DNA of 64,000 bases from an uncultured Prochlorococcus sp. GTDB taxonomy: Bacteria > Cyanobacteriota > Cyanobacteriia > PCC-6307 > Cyanobiaceae. Position numbers and translations under genes: made by a program. The stretch lies in the NCBI GenBank assembly GCA_902622705.1, contig CACNQT010000002.1, positions 1 through 64,000 on the forward strand. The letters run 5' to 3'. Under the pieces are notes generated by a model. That model did not search any database. It saw only the letters and a list, made by a program, of their open reading frames with translations, and was not told the origin of the DNA. Shown here piece by piece: positions 26,828-37,229 of this stretch; the stretch's first letter is position 1, and each line of letters starts with the position of its first letter.

Positions 26828-27904
26828 TTAGTTGCTTCCTATAAATGTTTTATTGACTATTTTTAATAAAAATTTCTTAATTTTATAGCCTGGATATAAA
26901 TTGATAATTTTTCTAATTTTTCCTCTCCTTTTGCTATGACTCCTTACTCCAATTAATAGATCATAAATAAAGTTAAAAATGTCATCTTTACTTTCAAATA
27001 TTCCAACTCTTTGAGGGGAACCTTTTATATCCAATAATGACTTAGTTTTTTCATAGGCTACTTTGTATTCAAACCAAGGAATTGAAGGCCAAAGATGATG
27101 AATGAGATGGTAATTTTGACCCATTATTAATATATTCATAAATCTGCTTGGATAAACTCTGGAGTTTATCCATTTATTTCTTGATCGAAAAGGTCTATGA
27201 GGAAGATAATCAAAAAATATTCCTAGAGTAACTCCCACCATTAATGCTGGTCCAAACCAAAGATTATAAATTAGATTCATAAAGCCAAATTTTATTCCTG
27301 CCAAAATTATTGTTACAAAGATCGATCTTTCAATTCCCCATTGTAGTAATTCATATCTTCTCCAAAGCTTTCTTTGAAAGAAAAATACTTCATGATAAAA
27401 AAATCTTGGAGCAATTAGCCAAATGGGGCCAAAAGTACTGACAATATGGTCAGGATCATTTTTGGGATGATTTACATGTATATGATGTTGTAAATGTACT
27501 CTTGTAAAAACCGGGAAACTGAAACCTAAAAGAATTGCTGAACCATGACCCATTGCTTGATTTATCCAAGGAACAGGGTGAGCAGCTTTGTGACATGCAT
27601 CATGAATAACAGTGCCTTCAATATGCAAAGCTAAAAAGGCAGTAGCTACAAGTAAAGGAAGAGGCCAAACACCTCTATACCATTGCCAAATGCTAAGAAA
27701 AGCTAGGAAGTAACCCCCAAAAAAAAGCCCTAATGTTGGATTCCAAAAACTTGGCGGATCTACGTAATTTTTAATCTCCTTTTGCCAATTAAAAGTTCTT
27801 GAAGAATTAGTAATTTTTGTTGTATTTTTTTTGGTTAAGTTAGAAATCGTACCTTGCATTCTTTGAATAATATAACTGATATTTTTAGATGATTGTATGC
27901 TCAA
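26828..27904 (-). CDS. crtR: beta-carotene hydroxylase CrtR (di-iron membrane hydroxylase)
   Basis: Adds the 3-hydroxyl groups to beta-carotene or its ketolated and epsilon forms to give zeaxanthin, the main photoprotective carotenoid in Prochlorococcus. The 358-residue membrane protein has the three histidine boxes of the desaturase-like family: HDACHKAAH, HLQHHIHVNHP and HLIHH. Hydrophobic segments flank them. In-frame Met15 is an alternative start. Assignment to CrtR rather than a fatty-acid desaturase rests on the overall pattern (HDPDH-like spacing and the LPHRPF segment). Confidence 0.93.
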   Translation of the reverse strand: MSIQSSKNISYIIQRMQGTISNLTKKNTTKITNSSRTFNWQKEIKNYVDPPSFWNPTLGLFFGGYFLAFLSIWQWYRGVWPLPLLVATAFLALHIEGTVIHDACHKAAHPVPWINQAMGHGSAILLGFSFPVFTRVHLQHHIHVNHPKNDPDHIVSTFGPIWLIAPRFFYHEVFFFQRKLWRRYELLQWGIERSIFVTIILAGIKFGFMNLIYNLWFGPALMVGVTLGIFFDYLPHRPFRSRNKWINSRVYPSRFMNILIMGQNYHLIHHLWPSIPWFEYKVAYEKTKSLLDIKGSPQRVGIFESKDDIFNFIYDLLIGVRSHSKRRGKIRKIINLYPGYKIKKFLLKIVNKTFIGSN

Positions 27905-28016
27905 ATCAAAAAAAATTTTAAAAGAGAGACCCGATTCAATTTTTATGTATCAAATTAATCATCATAAGTTAAAAATATTATTAAAATAAACCTCTTTCAA
28001 TTATTATTTAAATTGA

Positions 28017-28098
28017 GCGGTCGTGGCGGAATTGGTAGACGCGCGAGTTTTAGGTACTCGTATCTTCGGGTGTGGGAGTTCAAGTCTCCCCGACCGCA
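28017..28098 (+). tRNA. tRNA-Leu (UAG)
   Basis: Acceptor stem GCGGTCG (28017-28023) pairs with CGACCGC (28091-28097), discriminator A. Anticodon stem CGAGT/ACTCG encloses the loop TTTAGGT, giving anticodon UAG. An extra variable arm typical of class II leucine tRNAs is present, and the T-arm carries GTTCAAGTC. CCA is not encoded. Confidence 0.96.
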
Positions 28099-28168
28099 TT
28101 TAAGGAAATTCTAATACAAAGTTTAATTATCAATATCAAATTCTTATAATTCAAAAAATAAAAAAATC

Positions 28169-28618
28169 ATGAATAGTTTGATATTATATTTGGGATCTTT
28201 TTATATTGCAGTTGGGACTATATTTTTATTAGTACCATTAATTTATCTGGAGCTAGGCAGACCAAAAGACTTAATAAAAGCTTTTTTGAATTTATCAATA
28301 GGTTTCATAATAATAATTAAAAATGCAACTATAAATCAATCATTATTTGTAATTTTTCTCTTTATTACAGTACTAGTTTTCATGTATTTAGTAGAGCTTT
28401 TATTATTAAGATGGAATCAATTGACAGATAAAGAAAAGAAGAAGTTAACTACCTTTTTGGAATTTAAAAATAATCTTTCGAAAATACTAGAGGCTATTAA
28501 CCTTGTAGTAAGAAATTTCACAAAACCTTTAAATTTTTTCAATTTTGATAGTAATAATGAAAAAATAAAGCCTAAAAAGTGGGTAAGAAATGATAAAAAT
28601 GATAATATTAAAATTTGA
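28169..28618 (+). CDS. membrane protein, possibly Ycf66-like
   Basis: A 149-residue protein with three hydrophobic segments in the first 85 residues (from LGSFYIAVGTIFLLVPLIYL to VLVFMYLVELLLLRW) and a positively charged cytoplasmic tail rich in Lys and Asn. The N-terminal layout resembles the Ycf66 family of cyanobacteria and plastids, but the match is by shape and a few residues only. Placed between tRNA-Leu and ileS. Function unknown. Confidence 0.6.
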   Translation: MNSLILYLGSFYIAVGTIFLLVPLIYLELGRPKDLIKAFLNLSIGFIIIIKNATINQSLFVIFLFITVLVFMYLVELLLLRWNQLTDKEKKKLTTFLEFKNNLSKILEAINLVVRNFTKPLNFFNFDSNNEKIKPKKWVRNDKNDNIKI

Positions 28619-28742
28619 AACTAAAACATCAATTGTTTATTTATAACATGCCAAAAAAACTACAAGTCAATAATGAAAGAATAGAATGAACTAGATTTAT
28701 TTAATAAATTCTATTGATCACCAATATTTCCTATATCGTCGT

Positions 28743-31649
28743 ATGAAATCTCAAAATAACAAAGAAAACAAATCAGAATTTTCTTACAAAGAAACTTTAA
28801 ATTTGCTTAAAACTGAATTCTCAATGCGAGCTAACTCAGTGGTAAGAGAACCTGAGATACAGAATTTTTGGGCAAATAATAATATTGATTTTGAATTGGG
28901 TTCAAACAACTCAGGTAAAACATTCACACTACACGATGGACCGCCTTATGCAAATGGAGCGCTTCATATGGGTCATGCTCTTAATAAAGTTTTAAAAGAC
29001 ATAATAAATAAGTACAAAACTTTGAAAGGATTTAGAGTACATTATGTTCCTGGTTGGGATTGCCATGGACTACCTATTGAATTAAAAGTGCTTCAGAATT
29101 TAAAATCTGATGAAAGAAAGAATCTTGATACTTTAAGTCTAAGAAAAAAAGCAACAGACTATGCATACATACAAATAAACAATCAAATGGAGGGTTTTAA
29201 AAGGTGGGGTATATGGGGCGATTGGGATAACCCTTACTTAACTCTTAAAAAAAGTTATGAATCTGCTCAGATTGGAGTATTTGGGAAAATGTTTTTAAAT
29301 GGATACATATATCGAGGACTTAAACCTGTACATTGGAGTCCAAGTTCTAGGACTGCACTTGCAGAAGCAGAATTAGAATATCCTGAAGAACATTATTCAA
29401 AAAGTATTTATGTTTCGTTAAAAATCACTAAACTATCTGACGAAATTCTTTTGAAATTCTGTAATGAAAATCCAAATATCAAAAAAGATTTTTTTCTAAT
29501 GAATTCTTTCATAACTATTTGGACTACTACACCCTGGACAATACCTGCAAATGAAGCAGTTGCAGTAAATCCGAAAATAAACTACGTTTTTGCAATTGAT
29601 GAAGAGAGACGAATATACCTTTTTGCAAAAGAATTATCTTCTGAAATTAGTAATAAATTTAATAAAGATTTAAAGACTCTTTTAGACGTTAATGGGTCTT
29701 CTTTGGAAGATATTGAATATCAACATCCTACTAAAAATAAAAATTGTAGAGTTGTGATTGGGGGAGACTATATCACTACTGAATCAGGTACTGGAATTGT
29801 TCATACTGCACCAGGTCATGGAATAGATGATTTTAATGTGGGAAAAAAATACGATCTACCTACTACATGTGTTGTTGATGAGAAAGGGAACTTAAATGAA
29901 CATTCAGGGCAATTCAAAGGATCAAATGTCCTTAAAGACGCAAATGATTTAATTATTGAATATTTAAAAGGAAATAATTTGCTTTTATTACAAGAAAATT
30001 ATAAGCATAGATATCCTTATGATTGGCGAACGAAAAAACCAACTATTTTTAGAGCAACAGAACAATGGTTCGCATCTGTAAATGGCTTCAGATCATCTGC
30101 ATTAAAGGCAATCGAAGATGTTGAATGGATGCCAGCATCAGGAAAGAAAAGAATTTATTCTATGGTTGTTGGTAGAGGAGATTGGTGTATTTCTAGACAA
30201 AGGTCATGGGGTGTACCAATCCCAGTTTTTTATAAAAAAAATGGTAACGAAATTCTCCTAAATAGCGAGATTATTACTCACATTCAAAAACTTTTTAGTG
30301 AACACGGAGCAGATATTTGGTGGGATTGGGATGTTAAGAATCTATTACCAAAAAATTATGAAAAAGAATCTGATTTATGGATAAAAGGAACAGATACAAT
30401 GGATGTATGGTTCGATTCAGGATCTAGCTGGGCCGCTGTGTGTGAACAAAGAAGTGAATTACAGTACCCAGCTGATCTTTATTTAGAAGGTTCAGATCAA
30501 CATCGAGGTTGGTTCCAGTCTTCTTTGCTCACATCTGTTGCAGTTAATAATAAACCTCCATACAAAAAAGTTTTAACTCATGGTTTTGCACTTGATGAAA
30601 ATGGAAGAAAAATGAGCAAATCCTTAGGTAATGTTGTTGACCCTAATATGATTATTAATGGAGGTAATAATAAAAAAACTGAGCCTGCTTATGGCGCTGA
30701 TGTTCTTAGGCTATGGGTAAGCTCAGTAGATTACTCTGTAGATGTTCCAATTGGTTCAAACATACTTAAGCAATTATCAGATGTTTACAGAAAAGTTCGT
30801 AATACTGCAAGATATCTTCTAGGTAATATTCACGATTATGACCCTAACATTGATAGTTTTGAAATTGATCAACTACCGCTCTTGGATCAATGGATGTTAG
30901 GCAGATTAGTTGAGGTTACAGATCAAATATCAAATGCTTATGAGAATTATGAATTTTCAAAATTTTTTCAAATCTTACAAAGTTTTTGCGTTGTAGATCT
31001 ATCAAATTTTTATTTAGATATTGCAAAGGATAGGTTATATGTAAGTTCTAAATCACAATTTAGGAGGAGATCATGTCAGTTTGTTATGTCTAGAGTCGTT
31101 GAAAATTTAGCTGTTCTTATTGCTCCAGTACTTTGCCATATGGCTGAAGATATTTGGCAAAATATTCCTTATCCTACTAAAGAAAAATCTGTATTTCAAA
31201 GACGATGGCCGATCTTTTCGAAGTCATGGAAAAATGAAAGTCTCAATTTGCACATAGCTAATTTAAGAAATTTGAGAGTTGAAATTAACAAAGCTATAGA
31301 AGGATGTAGAAACAAACAAATAATTGGCGCAGCTTTAGAAACTGAGGTCAATTATTTACCTGAAGATAAAGTTGTAAAAGATTCGCTTTCTTGGCTTAAA
31401 AAATTTGGTAATGAAGATGTAGATTTATTTAGAGATTGGCTTATAGTTTCAAATTTTCAAGTTGTATCAGATTTGGTTGAGAATTCTTTAACTATTGATA
31501 AAAATGAATTTGGGAAAATTCAAATTCTTAAAGCTCAGGGTCAAAAATGTGATAGATGTTGGCATTATCAAAAAGAAACTTTTAGTGGAATCCAAAATAC
31601 AAAACTATGCAAAAGATGTTCAGATATTATTAATCTTGGATTTAATTAA
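28743..31649 (+). CDS. ileS: isoleucyl-tRNA synthetase
   Basis: Class Ia synthetase charging tRNA-Ile, 968 residues. Signature motifs seen: [12 protein letters not shown] (HIGH), the editing-domain region with [18 protein letters not shown] (KMSKS), and a C-terminal zinc finger with CDRCW and CKRC. Complete and of normal bacterial length. The stop overlaps the last bases of the convergent small gene (31646-31649). Confidence 0.98.
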   Translation: MKSQNNKENKSEFSYKETLNLLKTEFSMRANSVVREPEIQNFWANNNIDFELGSNNSGKTFTLHDGPPYANGALHMGHALNKVLKDIINKYKTLKGFRVHYVPGWDCHGLPIELKVLQNLKSDERKNLDTLSLRKKATDYAYIQINNQMEGFKRWGIWGDWDNPYLTLKKSYESAQIGVFGKMFLNGYIYRGLKPVHWSPSSRTALAEAELEYPEEHYSKSIYVSLKITKLSDEILLKFCNENPNIKKDFFLMNSFITIWTTTPWTIPANEAVAVNPKINYVFAIDEERRIYLFAKELSSEISNKFNKDLKTLLDVNGSSLEDIEYQHPTKNKNCRVVIGGDYITTESGTGIVHTAPGHGIDDFNVGKKYDLPTTCVVDEKGNLNEHSGQFKGSNVLKDANDLIIEYLKGNNLLLLQENYKHRYPYDWRTKKPTIFRATEQWFASVNGFRSSALKAIEDVEWMPASGKKRIYSMVVGRGDWCISRQRSWGVPIPVFYKKNGNEILLNSEIITHIQKLFSEHGADIWWDWDVKNLLPKNYEKESDLWIKGTDTMDVWFDSGSSWAAVCEQRSELQYPADLYLEGSDQHRGWFQSSLLTSVAVNNKPPYKKVLTHGFALDENGRKMSKSLGNVVDPNMIINGGNNKKTEPAYGADVLRLWVSSVDYSVDVPIGSNILKQLSDVYRKVRNTARYLLGNIHDYDPNIDSFEIDQLPLLDQWMLGRLVEVTDQISNAYENYEFSKFFQILQSFCVVDLSNFYLDIAKDRLYVSSKSQFRRRSCQFVMSRVVENLAVLIAPVLCHMAEDIWQNIPYPTKEKSVFQRRWPIFSKSWKNESLNLHIANLRNLRVEINKAIEGCRNKQIIGAALETEVNYLPEDKVVKDSLSWLKKFGNEDVDLFRDWLIVSNFQVVSDLVENSLTIDKNEFGKIQILKAQGQKCDRCWHYQKETFSGIQNTKLCKRCSDIINLGFN

Positions 31650-31981
31650 ATCCAGTTTTTTTTATTCAGAAAGAAAAAAGATTTTTGTTTTTCTCTTATA
31701 AAGTTATCTTTGTTTTTTTTTAAGGGTGCCTCATAAAGTTTAAAATTTGTAAGTTTATAATTGTATTCTATAAATTTTTTCTCTAAATCAATTTCAATTG
31801 GATGAGTCGTTGAGCTACTGAACCCTTTGAAAATAATTATTTCTAATTGTTCCTTGTGATTTTCTTTTAAAATATAACCTTTAATTTTAAGAATCCTATT
31901 GGGGATCTCGGAGCTTATTTTTTCTAGATTTTTTATTAAATCAATTTCTGCCATTGTCCGAGAAGCAAGAGTTTCTTCCAT
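31646..31981 (-). CDS. small cyanobacterial protein, unknown function
   Basis: A 111-residue soluble protein with an alternating strand pattern ([35 protein letters not shown]) that suggests a small beta-rich domain, and a basic, Phe/Lys-rich C-terminus. The start is either ATG 31981 or Met10 at 31954; both lack a clear ribosome site. With the first start it overlaps the preceding DUF3177 gene by 41 bp, so it is probably translated from the same message. I cannot assign a function. Confidence 0.72.
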   Translation of the reverse strand: MEETLASRTMAEIDLIKNLEKISSEIPNRILKIKGYILKENHKEQLEIIIFKGFSSSTTHPIEIDLEKKFIEYNYKLTNFKLYEAPLKKNKDNFIREKQKSFFFLNKKNWI

Positions 31982-32564
31982 TTTTAGGTAATTTAATTAT
32001 GGACCATTGAATTAAGCCTAAAGTATATATTAATAATGAAAATAACCCGAAAAATTTTGCTATGGGCTGAGTAAAGTTAGCTCCGAAGAAAAAATTAAAT
32101 AGACTTTTTATAATAATGTATAAATTTGAAGAAGGCTGAGTCCAAATTTCACATGTAACTGAATTAATAAAAGATAAGCAGCTAAAGTTCCGTACACTTT
32201 GAATTAAGAAATTTAGAGATATAAAAGTAAGTGACCATCGCCATATTTTTGTTGTTGTAGTGAGGGAGTAAGTAAAATCATATTCTTTTAATTCATCATT
32301 TATATCGTTCCAAAACCAAATTGAAATTGTAATTAATAATGTTGAAATATTTGTTATCAAAAGAGCATAATTAAACTCACCTATCAAAAGTAAAAGGCTT
32401 ATAAAAAATAAAAGAGATATTTTCCAATAAATTGATAAAAGTTTATTAACAGCTTTATTTCTTTTTTTAATTGACCATAAGAATAATGTAAAAGGAATAC
32501 CAACAAGGAAAATTATTGAAAGTTGAAAAGATAGCCAAATAGAAAGTTGATTAAAAACGTTCAA
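31941..32564 (-). CDS. DUF3177-like multi-span membrane protein
   Basis: A 207-residue membrane protein with five or so hydrophobic segments, the pattern of the cyanobacterial DUF3177 family (possible permease, no proven role). Features are the N-terminal LSIIFLVGIPFTLFLWSI span, a middle WRWSLTFISLNFLIQ span and a lumenal-looking loop with two cysteines (CLSFINSVTCEIW). Its 3' end overlaps the next gene by 41 bp. Transported substrate, if any, is unknown. Confidence 0.78.
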   Translation of the reverse strand: MNVFNQLSIWLSFQLSIIFLVGIPFTLFLWSIKKRNKAVNKLLSIYWKISLLFFISLLLLIGEFNYALLITNISTLLITISIWFWNDINDELKEYDFTYSLTTTTKIWRWSLTFISLNFLIQSVRNFSCLSFINSVTCEIWTQPSSNLYIIIKSLFNFFFGANFTQPIAKFFGLFSLLIYTLGLIQWSIIKLPKNGRNSCFSDNGRN

Positions 32565-32684
32565 AACTTTTTCTTTTTATATACATAATTAATTAAACAT
32601 CAAACTGTTACTCTTTAACTTAGTATTGTCATAGTTATGAATATTATGCATCTTTATATTATTGGTGAAAAAAAATAAAATTAT

Positions 32685-33314
32685 ATGAGACAGCATGTTA
32701 ATCCCCTTAGTAGAAATTTCAATGAAATTGAGAGAATCCCTTCTTTGATTGAACTATTTGCTGATTCTAAATTGAATCTTCATTTAGATATAGGTTGCGC
32801 TGCTGGTGAGTTTCTATTTGATTTAGCTTTTGTTAATACCAGTTGGAATTATTTGGGAATTGAAATTAGAGAGAGATTAGTTAAAACTGCTAAATTAAAA
32901 GTGCGAGAAAGAGAAATCAAAAATTTATACTTTGTATTTGGTAATGCTATAAATATTTTGAATGATGACCACAGTAAATTCATACTCGAAAATGTGAAAA
33001 GTATTTCCTTTAATTTTCCTGATCCATGGTTTAAAAAGAAACATTATAAAAGGCGCGTAATTCAGCCAGATTTTATTAACATTATCTCAAATTCATTGAA
33101 AACAGGATCACTAATTTTTATAAAAACTGATGTAAAGGACTTATTCGATTATATGGATTTCACCATATCAAATAATCTTAATTTTAAAAATATAGATAAA
33201 AAGGATTTTAATTATTCCAAAAGTTTTAATCCAAATAAAATTAAAACTAATAGGGAAAAATTAGTTATTGATAATAAACTTGATATTTTTGAGAGTATTT
33301 ATATAAAAATCTAA
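32685..33314 (+). CDS. trmB: tRNA (guanine-N7-)-methyltransferase
   Basis: S-adenosylmethionine-dependent enzyme making m7G46 in tRNA variable loops. The 209-residue chain opens with HVNPLS, has the SAM-binding motif [10 protein letters not shown] (residues ~37-46), the acidic LGIEIRE strand end, and the family signature [16 protein letters not shown] that holds catalytic residues. ATG at 32685; flanked by unrelated genes on both sides. Confidence 0.96.
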   Translation: MRQHVNPLSRNFNEIERIPSLIELFADSKLNLHLDIGCAAGEFLFDLAFVNTSWNYLGIEIRERLVKTAKLKVREREIKNLYFVFGNAINILNDDHSKFILENVKSISFNFPDPWFKKKHYKRRVIQPDFINIISNSLKTGSLIFIKTDVKDLFDYMDFTISNNLNFKNIDKKDFNYSKSFNPNKIKTNREKLVIDNKLDIFESIYIKI

Positions 33315-33321
33315 TTAATAA

Positions 33322-34674
33322 TTAATTTAATATTGCATTAATTTCTAAATAGAGTTTGTTTGTTATTTCGCTTGATAAAAAATCAACATTTTTATGATTT
33401 TTGGCCTCAACAAGAACTCGCACCAGGGGTTCAGTTCCGCTTGGCCTTATAAATATTCTACAATTATGGGAATAAATTTCATAAAATTTTTTTATTGTTT
33501 GATCTATTAATATTTTGGTTTTTGGATTTATTTTATTAATATTAAAACCTAAGTTAATGTTGGTTAGTTTTTGAGGAAAAGGGTCGAAACTACTCTTAAG
33601 CCAATCATTTAAAGTAATATTTTTCTTTTTACAATATTTAGAAATTTGAAGTGCAGTCAATATCCCATCTCCAGAAAAGTTATTAATTTTTGAGAGTATA
33701 TGGCCTGACTGCTCACCTCCTAAAACTGCTCTTTTTTTCTTAATGGCTTCGTGAACGTATTTATCTCCTACATCAGTTCTATATAAAATTCCGCCAATTT
33801 TATTCCAGGCCTTTTCAAAGCCTAAATTTGCCATTTGAGTTGATATTAGCAAATTCTTTGTAAGATTCTTTTGTTCCATTAGTTCTCTACCCCAAAGAAA
33901 AAGAATATGATCTCCATCCAATACATTGCCTTCAGAATCTAATCCAATAACTCTATCCGCATCCCCATCAAAACTAAATCCAATATCTGCAGGACTTTCT
34001 TTTAATGCTTTTTTTAATGGTTCGAGATTAGTAGAACCACAATTCATATTTATTTTTAATCCATTTTTAGTATCATTAATCACTTTGACATCAGCACCAA
34101 GATTTTGAAAAATTTTTTTTGCACAGGTAGTTGCTGACCCATAGCACGTGTCTAATATTATTTTCATACCGCTTAAATTTTCTCCGCCCATTGTTTGTAT
34201 TAAGCTTTTGATATAAATATCCATAAGCTCTATATTTGTTTTTAAAGAGATCTCTTTTGTGGTAATAGTTAAATTTGGATTAAACTCTTCAATTAATTTT
34301 TGAATTTTATTTTCAAAAATTTTGGTAATTTTATGGCCATTATGATCGAAAATTTTTATGCCATTATAGTCAGGAGGATTATGGCTCGCTGATATCATTA
34401 TCCCACTGCTCAGCTTCTCTTTTTTGATTAAAAAAGGGATAGCTGGGGTAGGACAAATTCCAAGATTTATAAATTTTTTGCCACTTTCATTTATACCTCT
34501 TGTTATTGCCTGAAGCAGAATATCTCCACTAATCCTTGTATCTCTTCCAATTAATATTGGATTATTATTTTGCAAATTTGATCCTAGAGAATATCCAACT
34601 TTATATGCTAGAGCATAAGTTATCTCTTCATTAAATCTTCCTCTTATTCCATCAGTTCCAAAGATCGATTGCAT
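33322..34674 (-). CDS. glmM: phosphoglucosamine mutase
   Basis: Converts glucosamine 6-phosphate to glucosamine 1-phosphate for UDP-GlcNAc and cell-wall synthesis. The 450-residue chain has the start [13 protein letters not shown], the phospho-serine loop [13 protein letters not shown], the metal loop [10 protein letters not shown] and the sugar-binding GGEQSGH, then the C-terminal phosphate loop [11 protein letters not shown]. All typical of GlmM rather than ManB. Convergent with trmB, 7 bp apart. Confidence 0.97.
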   Translation of the reverse strand: MQSIFGTDGIRGRFNEEITYALAYKVGYSLGSNLQNNNPILIGRDTRISGDILLQAITRGINESGKKFINLGICPTPAIPFLIKKEKLSSGIMISASHNPPDYNGIKIFDHNGHKITKIFENKIQKLIEEFNPNLTITTKEISLKTNIELMDIYIKSLIQTMGGENLSGMKIILDTCYGSATTCAKKIFQNLGADVKVINDTKNGLKINMNCGSTNLEPLKKALKESPADIGFSFDGDADRVIGLDSEGNVLDGDHILFLWGRELMEQKNLTKNLLISTQMANLGFEKAWNKIGGILYRTDVGDKYVHEAIKKKRAVLGGEQSGHILSKINNFSGDGILTALQISKYCKKKNITLNDWLKSSFDPFPQKLTNINLGFNINKINPKTKILIDQTIKKFYEIYSHNCRIFIRPSGTEPLVRVLVEAKNHKNVDFLSSEITNKLYLEINAILN

Positions 34675-34810
34675 AATAAGATTTCGGTAATCAAAGATAT
34701 CTTGATCATTATTCAGTTCTTATTTTATCAGTTGATTAAAAGGTAAAGGATTTAAATTCTCTTTAATTGTTCAACTTCTTTATTATGATTTTAGTTAGTA
34801 AGTATTTTTA

Positions 34811-35356
34811 ATGCAAGCAGATAGTAATGAGCCATTGTTAAATACAAATTTAAAAGCAATACTTGTTTTGTCTATAGCTTTTATTATTGTCTCTTTGGTT
34901 TTGTTTAAAAATCTTTTTTTTCAATCAACTTTCCTTCTTAAGACATTTGGAGAAACATCTATTGATCCTGCAATAGCTTTTAAAAACGATAAGCCTACTT
35001 TCCTCGAATTTTATGCTGAGTGGTGTGAGGTTTGCAAAGAAATGGCTCCAAAAATATCTGTTTTAAAAGAGGAATATGAAAGAGATATTAATTTTGTTTT
35101 TTTAAATGTTGACAATCAAAAATGGGATAATTACATCCGGAAATTTGAAGTAAATGGTATTCCTCAAGTTAATCTCTTTGATAAAAAGGGAAATTTAATA
35201 TCTACTTTTATTGGTAAACAAGAAGAAATTAAAATAAAAAATTCTATTGATCAATTAATGAGAAAAGCTGAATCTCATGAAAAAGTTCTTAATGCTGAAT
35301 TTTCAGTAATCAAAGGAAATAATAATAACAAGGTTAATCCTCGGACTCATGGATGA
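34811..35356 (+). CDS. txlA: membrane-anchored thioredoxin-like protein (TxlA/HCF164-like)
   Basis: A 181-residue protein with an N-terminal membrane segment (about residues 15-35) and a thioredoxin domain facing the lumen or periplasm. The redox motif is WCEVC (residues ~72-76) and the cis-proline loop is GIPQVNLF. This is the cyanobacterial TxlA type, related to plastid HCF164 which helps assemble cytochrome b6f. The C-terminal tail is long and charged. Convergent with thyX, 3 bp apart. Confidence 0.92.
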   Translation: MQADSNEPLLNTNLKAILVLSIAFIIVSLVLFKNLFFQSTFLLKTFGETSIDPAIAFKNDKPTFLEFYAEWCEVCKEMAPKISVLKEEYERDINFVFLNVDNQKWDNYIRKFEVNGIPQVNLFDKKGNLISTFIGKQEEIKIKNSIDQLMRKAESHEKVLNAEFSVIKGNNNNKVNPRTHG

Positions 35357-35359
35357 ATA

Positions 35360-35992
35360 TTACCAATCTAGAGATTTTGATACTATAGGAAAACTTTGTT
35401 TAAAAATAGACTTGCAATTTTGGGCAATAGATTTGTGTTCTTCTTGAGTACCATGAGCTGACCTTAAGTGAATATAATGAATCCATGATCTACATGATCC
35501 AGACATGTAGATTCTCGTTGGAGTTGCTAAGGGTAAAACAAATCTCGCACATTCTTTAGCTATTCCTTCGGCAAGTAAATCTTCATATAATTCTGAAGCA
35601 GACTTGAAATGTGATGAAATTTTTGCATTAAATCTTTTTTTTAATTCGTCAGGGAGGTCAGGAATAGAATTTTGTCTATTTTTAAAATCTTGTCTTCTCA
35701 ATTCTGGTACAGGTATATTCCCCAATTGAGAACTATCTGCATATCTCTGCGAAAACTCCTGGAAAGTAAATGATCTATGTCTTAAAATCTGAGCTGCAAT
35801 TCCTCTATTTGTTTCTATTTGTAAGGTCATAAATGACTGTTCAAATACACTCCAATGTTCATTTTTAATACAATAACTTAATAATTTTGAATAGTCTTCA
35901 TTCTTTTGATTTTTTGGATTACTAACTCTTGCAATGTAAGCCATTGTTTTTTCCGCATCAGGGGTTAGCGAAATTAGTTCAACTTTACTCAT
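35360..35992 (-). CDS. thyX: flavin-dependent thymidylate synthase
   Basis: Makes dTMP from dUMP with methylene-tetrahydrofolate and FAD/NADPH, replacing ThyA. The 210-residue chain contains the ThyX motif RHRSFTFQEFSQRY (residues ~72-85) and conserved SGSCRSWIHYI near the C-terminus. It lies one base after dcd on the same strand, so the two pyrimidine deoxynucleotide genes are one unit. Confidence 0.97.
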   Translation of the reverse strand: MSKVELISLTPDAEKTMAYIARVSNPKNQKNEDYSKLLSYCIKNEHWSVFEQSFMTLQIETNRGIAAQILRHRSFTFQEFSQRYADSSQLGNIPVPELRRQDFKNRQNSIPDLPDELKKRFNAKISSHFKSASELYEDLLAEGIAKECARFVLPLATPTRIYMSGSCRSWIHYIHLRSAHGTQEEHKSIAQNCKSIFKQSFPIVSKSLDW

Positions 35993-35993
35993 T

Positions 35994-36587
35994 TTAGATC
36001 TTTGCTAAAGTTACCTTCTCTGGTTGATTCTGATATTTACCTTTTCTATCTTCATATGTTGTAGAGCAAGGATCACCTTCAAAAAAGAGTAGTTGACAGA
36101 TACCCTCATTAGCATAAATTCTGCAATCTGCACCTGAACTATTACTAAACTCTAATGTTAAGTGACCTTCCCATCCTGCTTCTGCAGGCGTTGTATTAAC
36201 TATAATCCCTAATCTTGCGTAAGTACTTTTGCCTATACAAATAACAGTTATATTTTCTGGCACTTTCATTTTTTCAAGAGCCACTCCTAAACCATAGGAG
36301 TGAGCGGGAAGAATAAAAAAGTCTCCATCATCATCATGATGAAGAACAGTTTTTTCTAAATTTTTAGGATTAAACTTTTTAGGGTTCATCACAGTACCAG
36401 GAATATGTCTAAAAATTAGGAATTCTTTTGATGAGAGTCTTAAATCATAGCCATAAGAGGAACATCCATAACTCAAAACCGGCTTTTGTTGATTAACAGG
36501 CTCAAGATGCCGCACCAAATTTGATTGAAAGGGATTTATCATCCCTTCAGATGCTTTTTGATTTATCCAGAGATCATTTTTAAGCAT
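35994..36587 (-). CDS. dcd: dCTP deaminase
   Basis: Deaminates dCTP to dUTP, feeding thymidylate synthesis. The 197-residue trimeric dUTPase-fold protein shows the GKSTYARLGI motif with the nucleotide-binding serine and arginine, the catalytic glutamate region TPAEAGWEGHLTLEFSN, and the C-terminal lid. Sits between the BtuR-like gene (5 bp gap) and thyX (1 bp gap), forming a compact three-gene cluster. Confidence 0.96.
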   Translation of the reverse strand: MLKNDLWINQKASEGMINPFQSNLVRHLEPVNQQKPVLSYGCSSYGYDLRLSSKEFLIFRHIPGTVMNPKKFNPKNLEKTVLHHDDDGDFFILPAHSYGLGVALEKMKVPENITVICIGKSTYARLGIIVNTTPAEAGWEGHLTLEFSNSSGADCRIYANEGICQLLFFEGDPCSTTYEDRKGKYQNQPEKVTLAKI

Positions 36588-36592
36588 TTTTT

Positions 36593-37174
36593 TTATGAGC
36601 GAAGTTCAGTAATTTGATTGGCCATCAATAATAGATCTTTAGGAATACATGTACCAGTAAGGATTACATCTCCTGATATAAATCGGTTTTCAAGTGTTGA
36701 AATCAAATCATCCTTATCGACAATTTTCATCTCAATAGCAAGAAAAATTTCATCAAGTATTATTTGATCATTCTCACCTGAAAGTAATTCTTTTTTACAA
36801 AAATTCCATAATTCATTAGTAGATTCAAAAATAGATTCCTTTAAATCTTCATTATTTTTAATTTCTTCAGAATTATACTGATCAAAGGAATTTGAGGATC
36901 TTACCCAAGTTAAATTACCACAAAGCTTTACTGAATTAGCAATCCCTTGGTTAACCCCTCCTTTCATAAATTGTATTAAGAGTACTTTTTTGCCAAGTGC
37001 TGCATTTCTTAGAGAATCTCTGATAATAGAAGAATAACTTCCTCTATAAGGAGATTGATAAATTTGGATTTGTCCGTTTTGTGTAAATTTTTTTAAGTTT
37101 ATTTTGTTAGCAGTATTTATATTTACAACATCAATATCACCATTGGAATATTTACTAGTTGAACTGTTTACCAT
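36593..37174 (-). CDS. BtuR/CobO-like protein with degenerate P-loop
   Basis: A 193-residue protein related to cob(I)alamin adenosyltransferases of the BtuR/CobO type. The downstream family features are present: VLLIQFMKGG (residues 64-73), a Trp-containing strand, and the Walker-B-like ILDEIFLAIEMK (138-150) followed by RFISGDVILTG. However, where BtuR has the ATP loop GxGKGKT, this protein reads YQSPYRGSYSS (39-49), without the GKT. So the ATP site is altered or lost. It may be a diverged paralogue with another role. First gene of the cluster with dcd and thyX, divergent from ntcA. Confidence 0.8.
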   Translation of the reverse strand: MVNSSTSKYSNGDIDVVNINTANKINLKKFTQNGQIQIYQSPYRGSYSSIIRDSLRNAALGKKVLLIQFMKGGVNQGIANSVKLCGNLTWVRSSNSFDQYNSEEIKNNEDLKESIFESTNELWNFCKKELLSGENDQIILDEIFLAIEMKIVDKDDLISTLENRFISGDVILTGTCIPKDLLLMANQITELRS

Positions 37175-37196
37175 TATTTTTAAATACCTTTTCTAC

Positions 37197-37229
37197 ATGC
37201 AGTATAATTTGAATTTATTTACGCTGCAT
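37197..37229. promoter_or_regulatory. inverted repeat between the BtuR-like gene and ntcA
   Basis: ATGCAG (37197-37202) and CTGCAT (37224-37229) form an inverted repeat with a 21-base AT-rich spacer; extending the arms gives about 8 matches of 10. It sits close to the start of the minus-strand BtuR-like gene and about 150 bp before ntcA. Could be an operator; no protein can be assigned. Confidence 0.3.

Noticed and set aside
31495..31701. 68-codon frame overlapping the ileS 3' end
   Set aside because: Alternative-frame translation of ileS; Lys/Phe-rich, no homology-like features.
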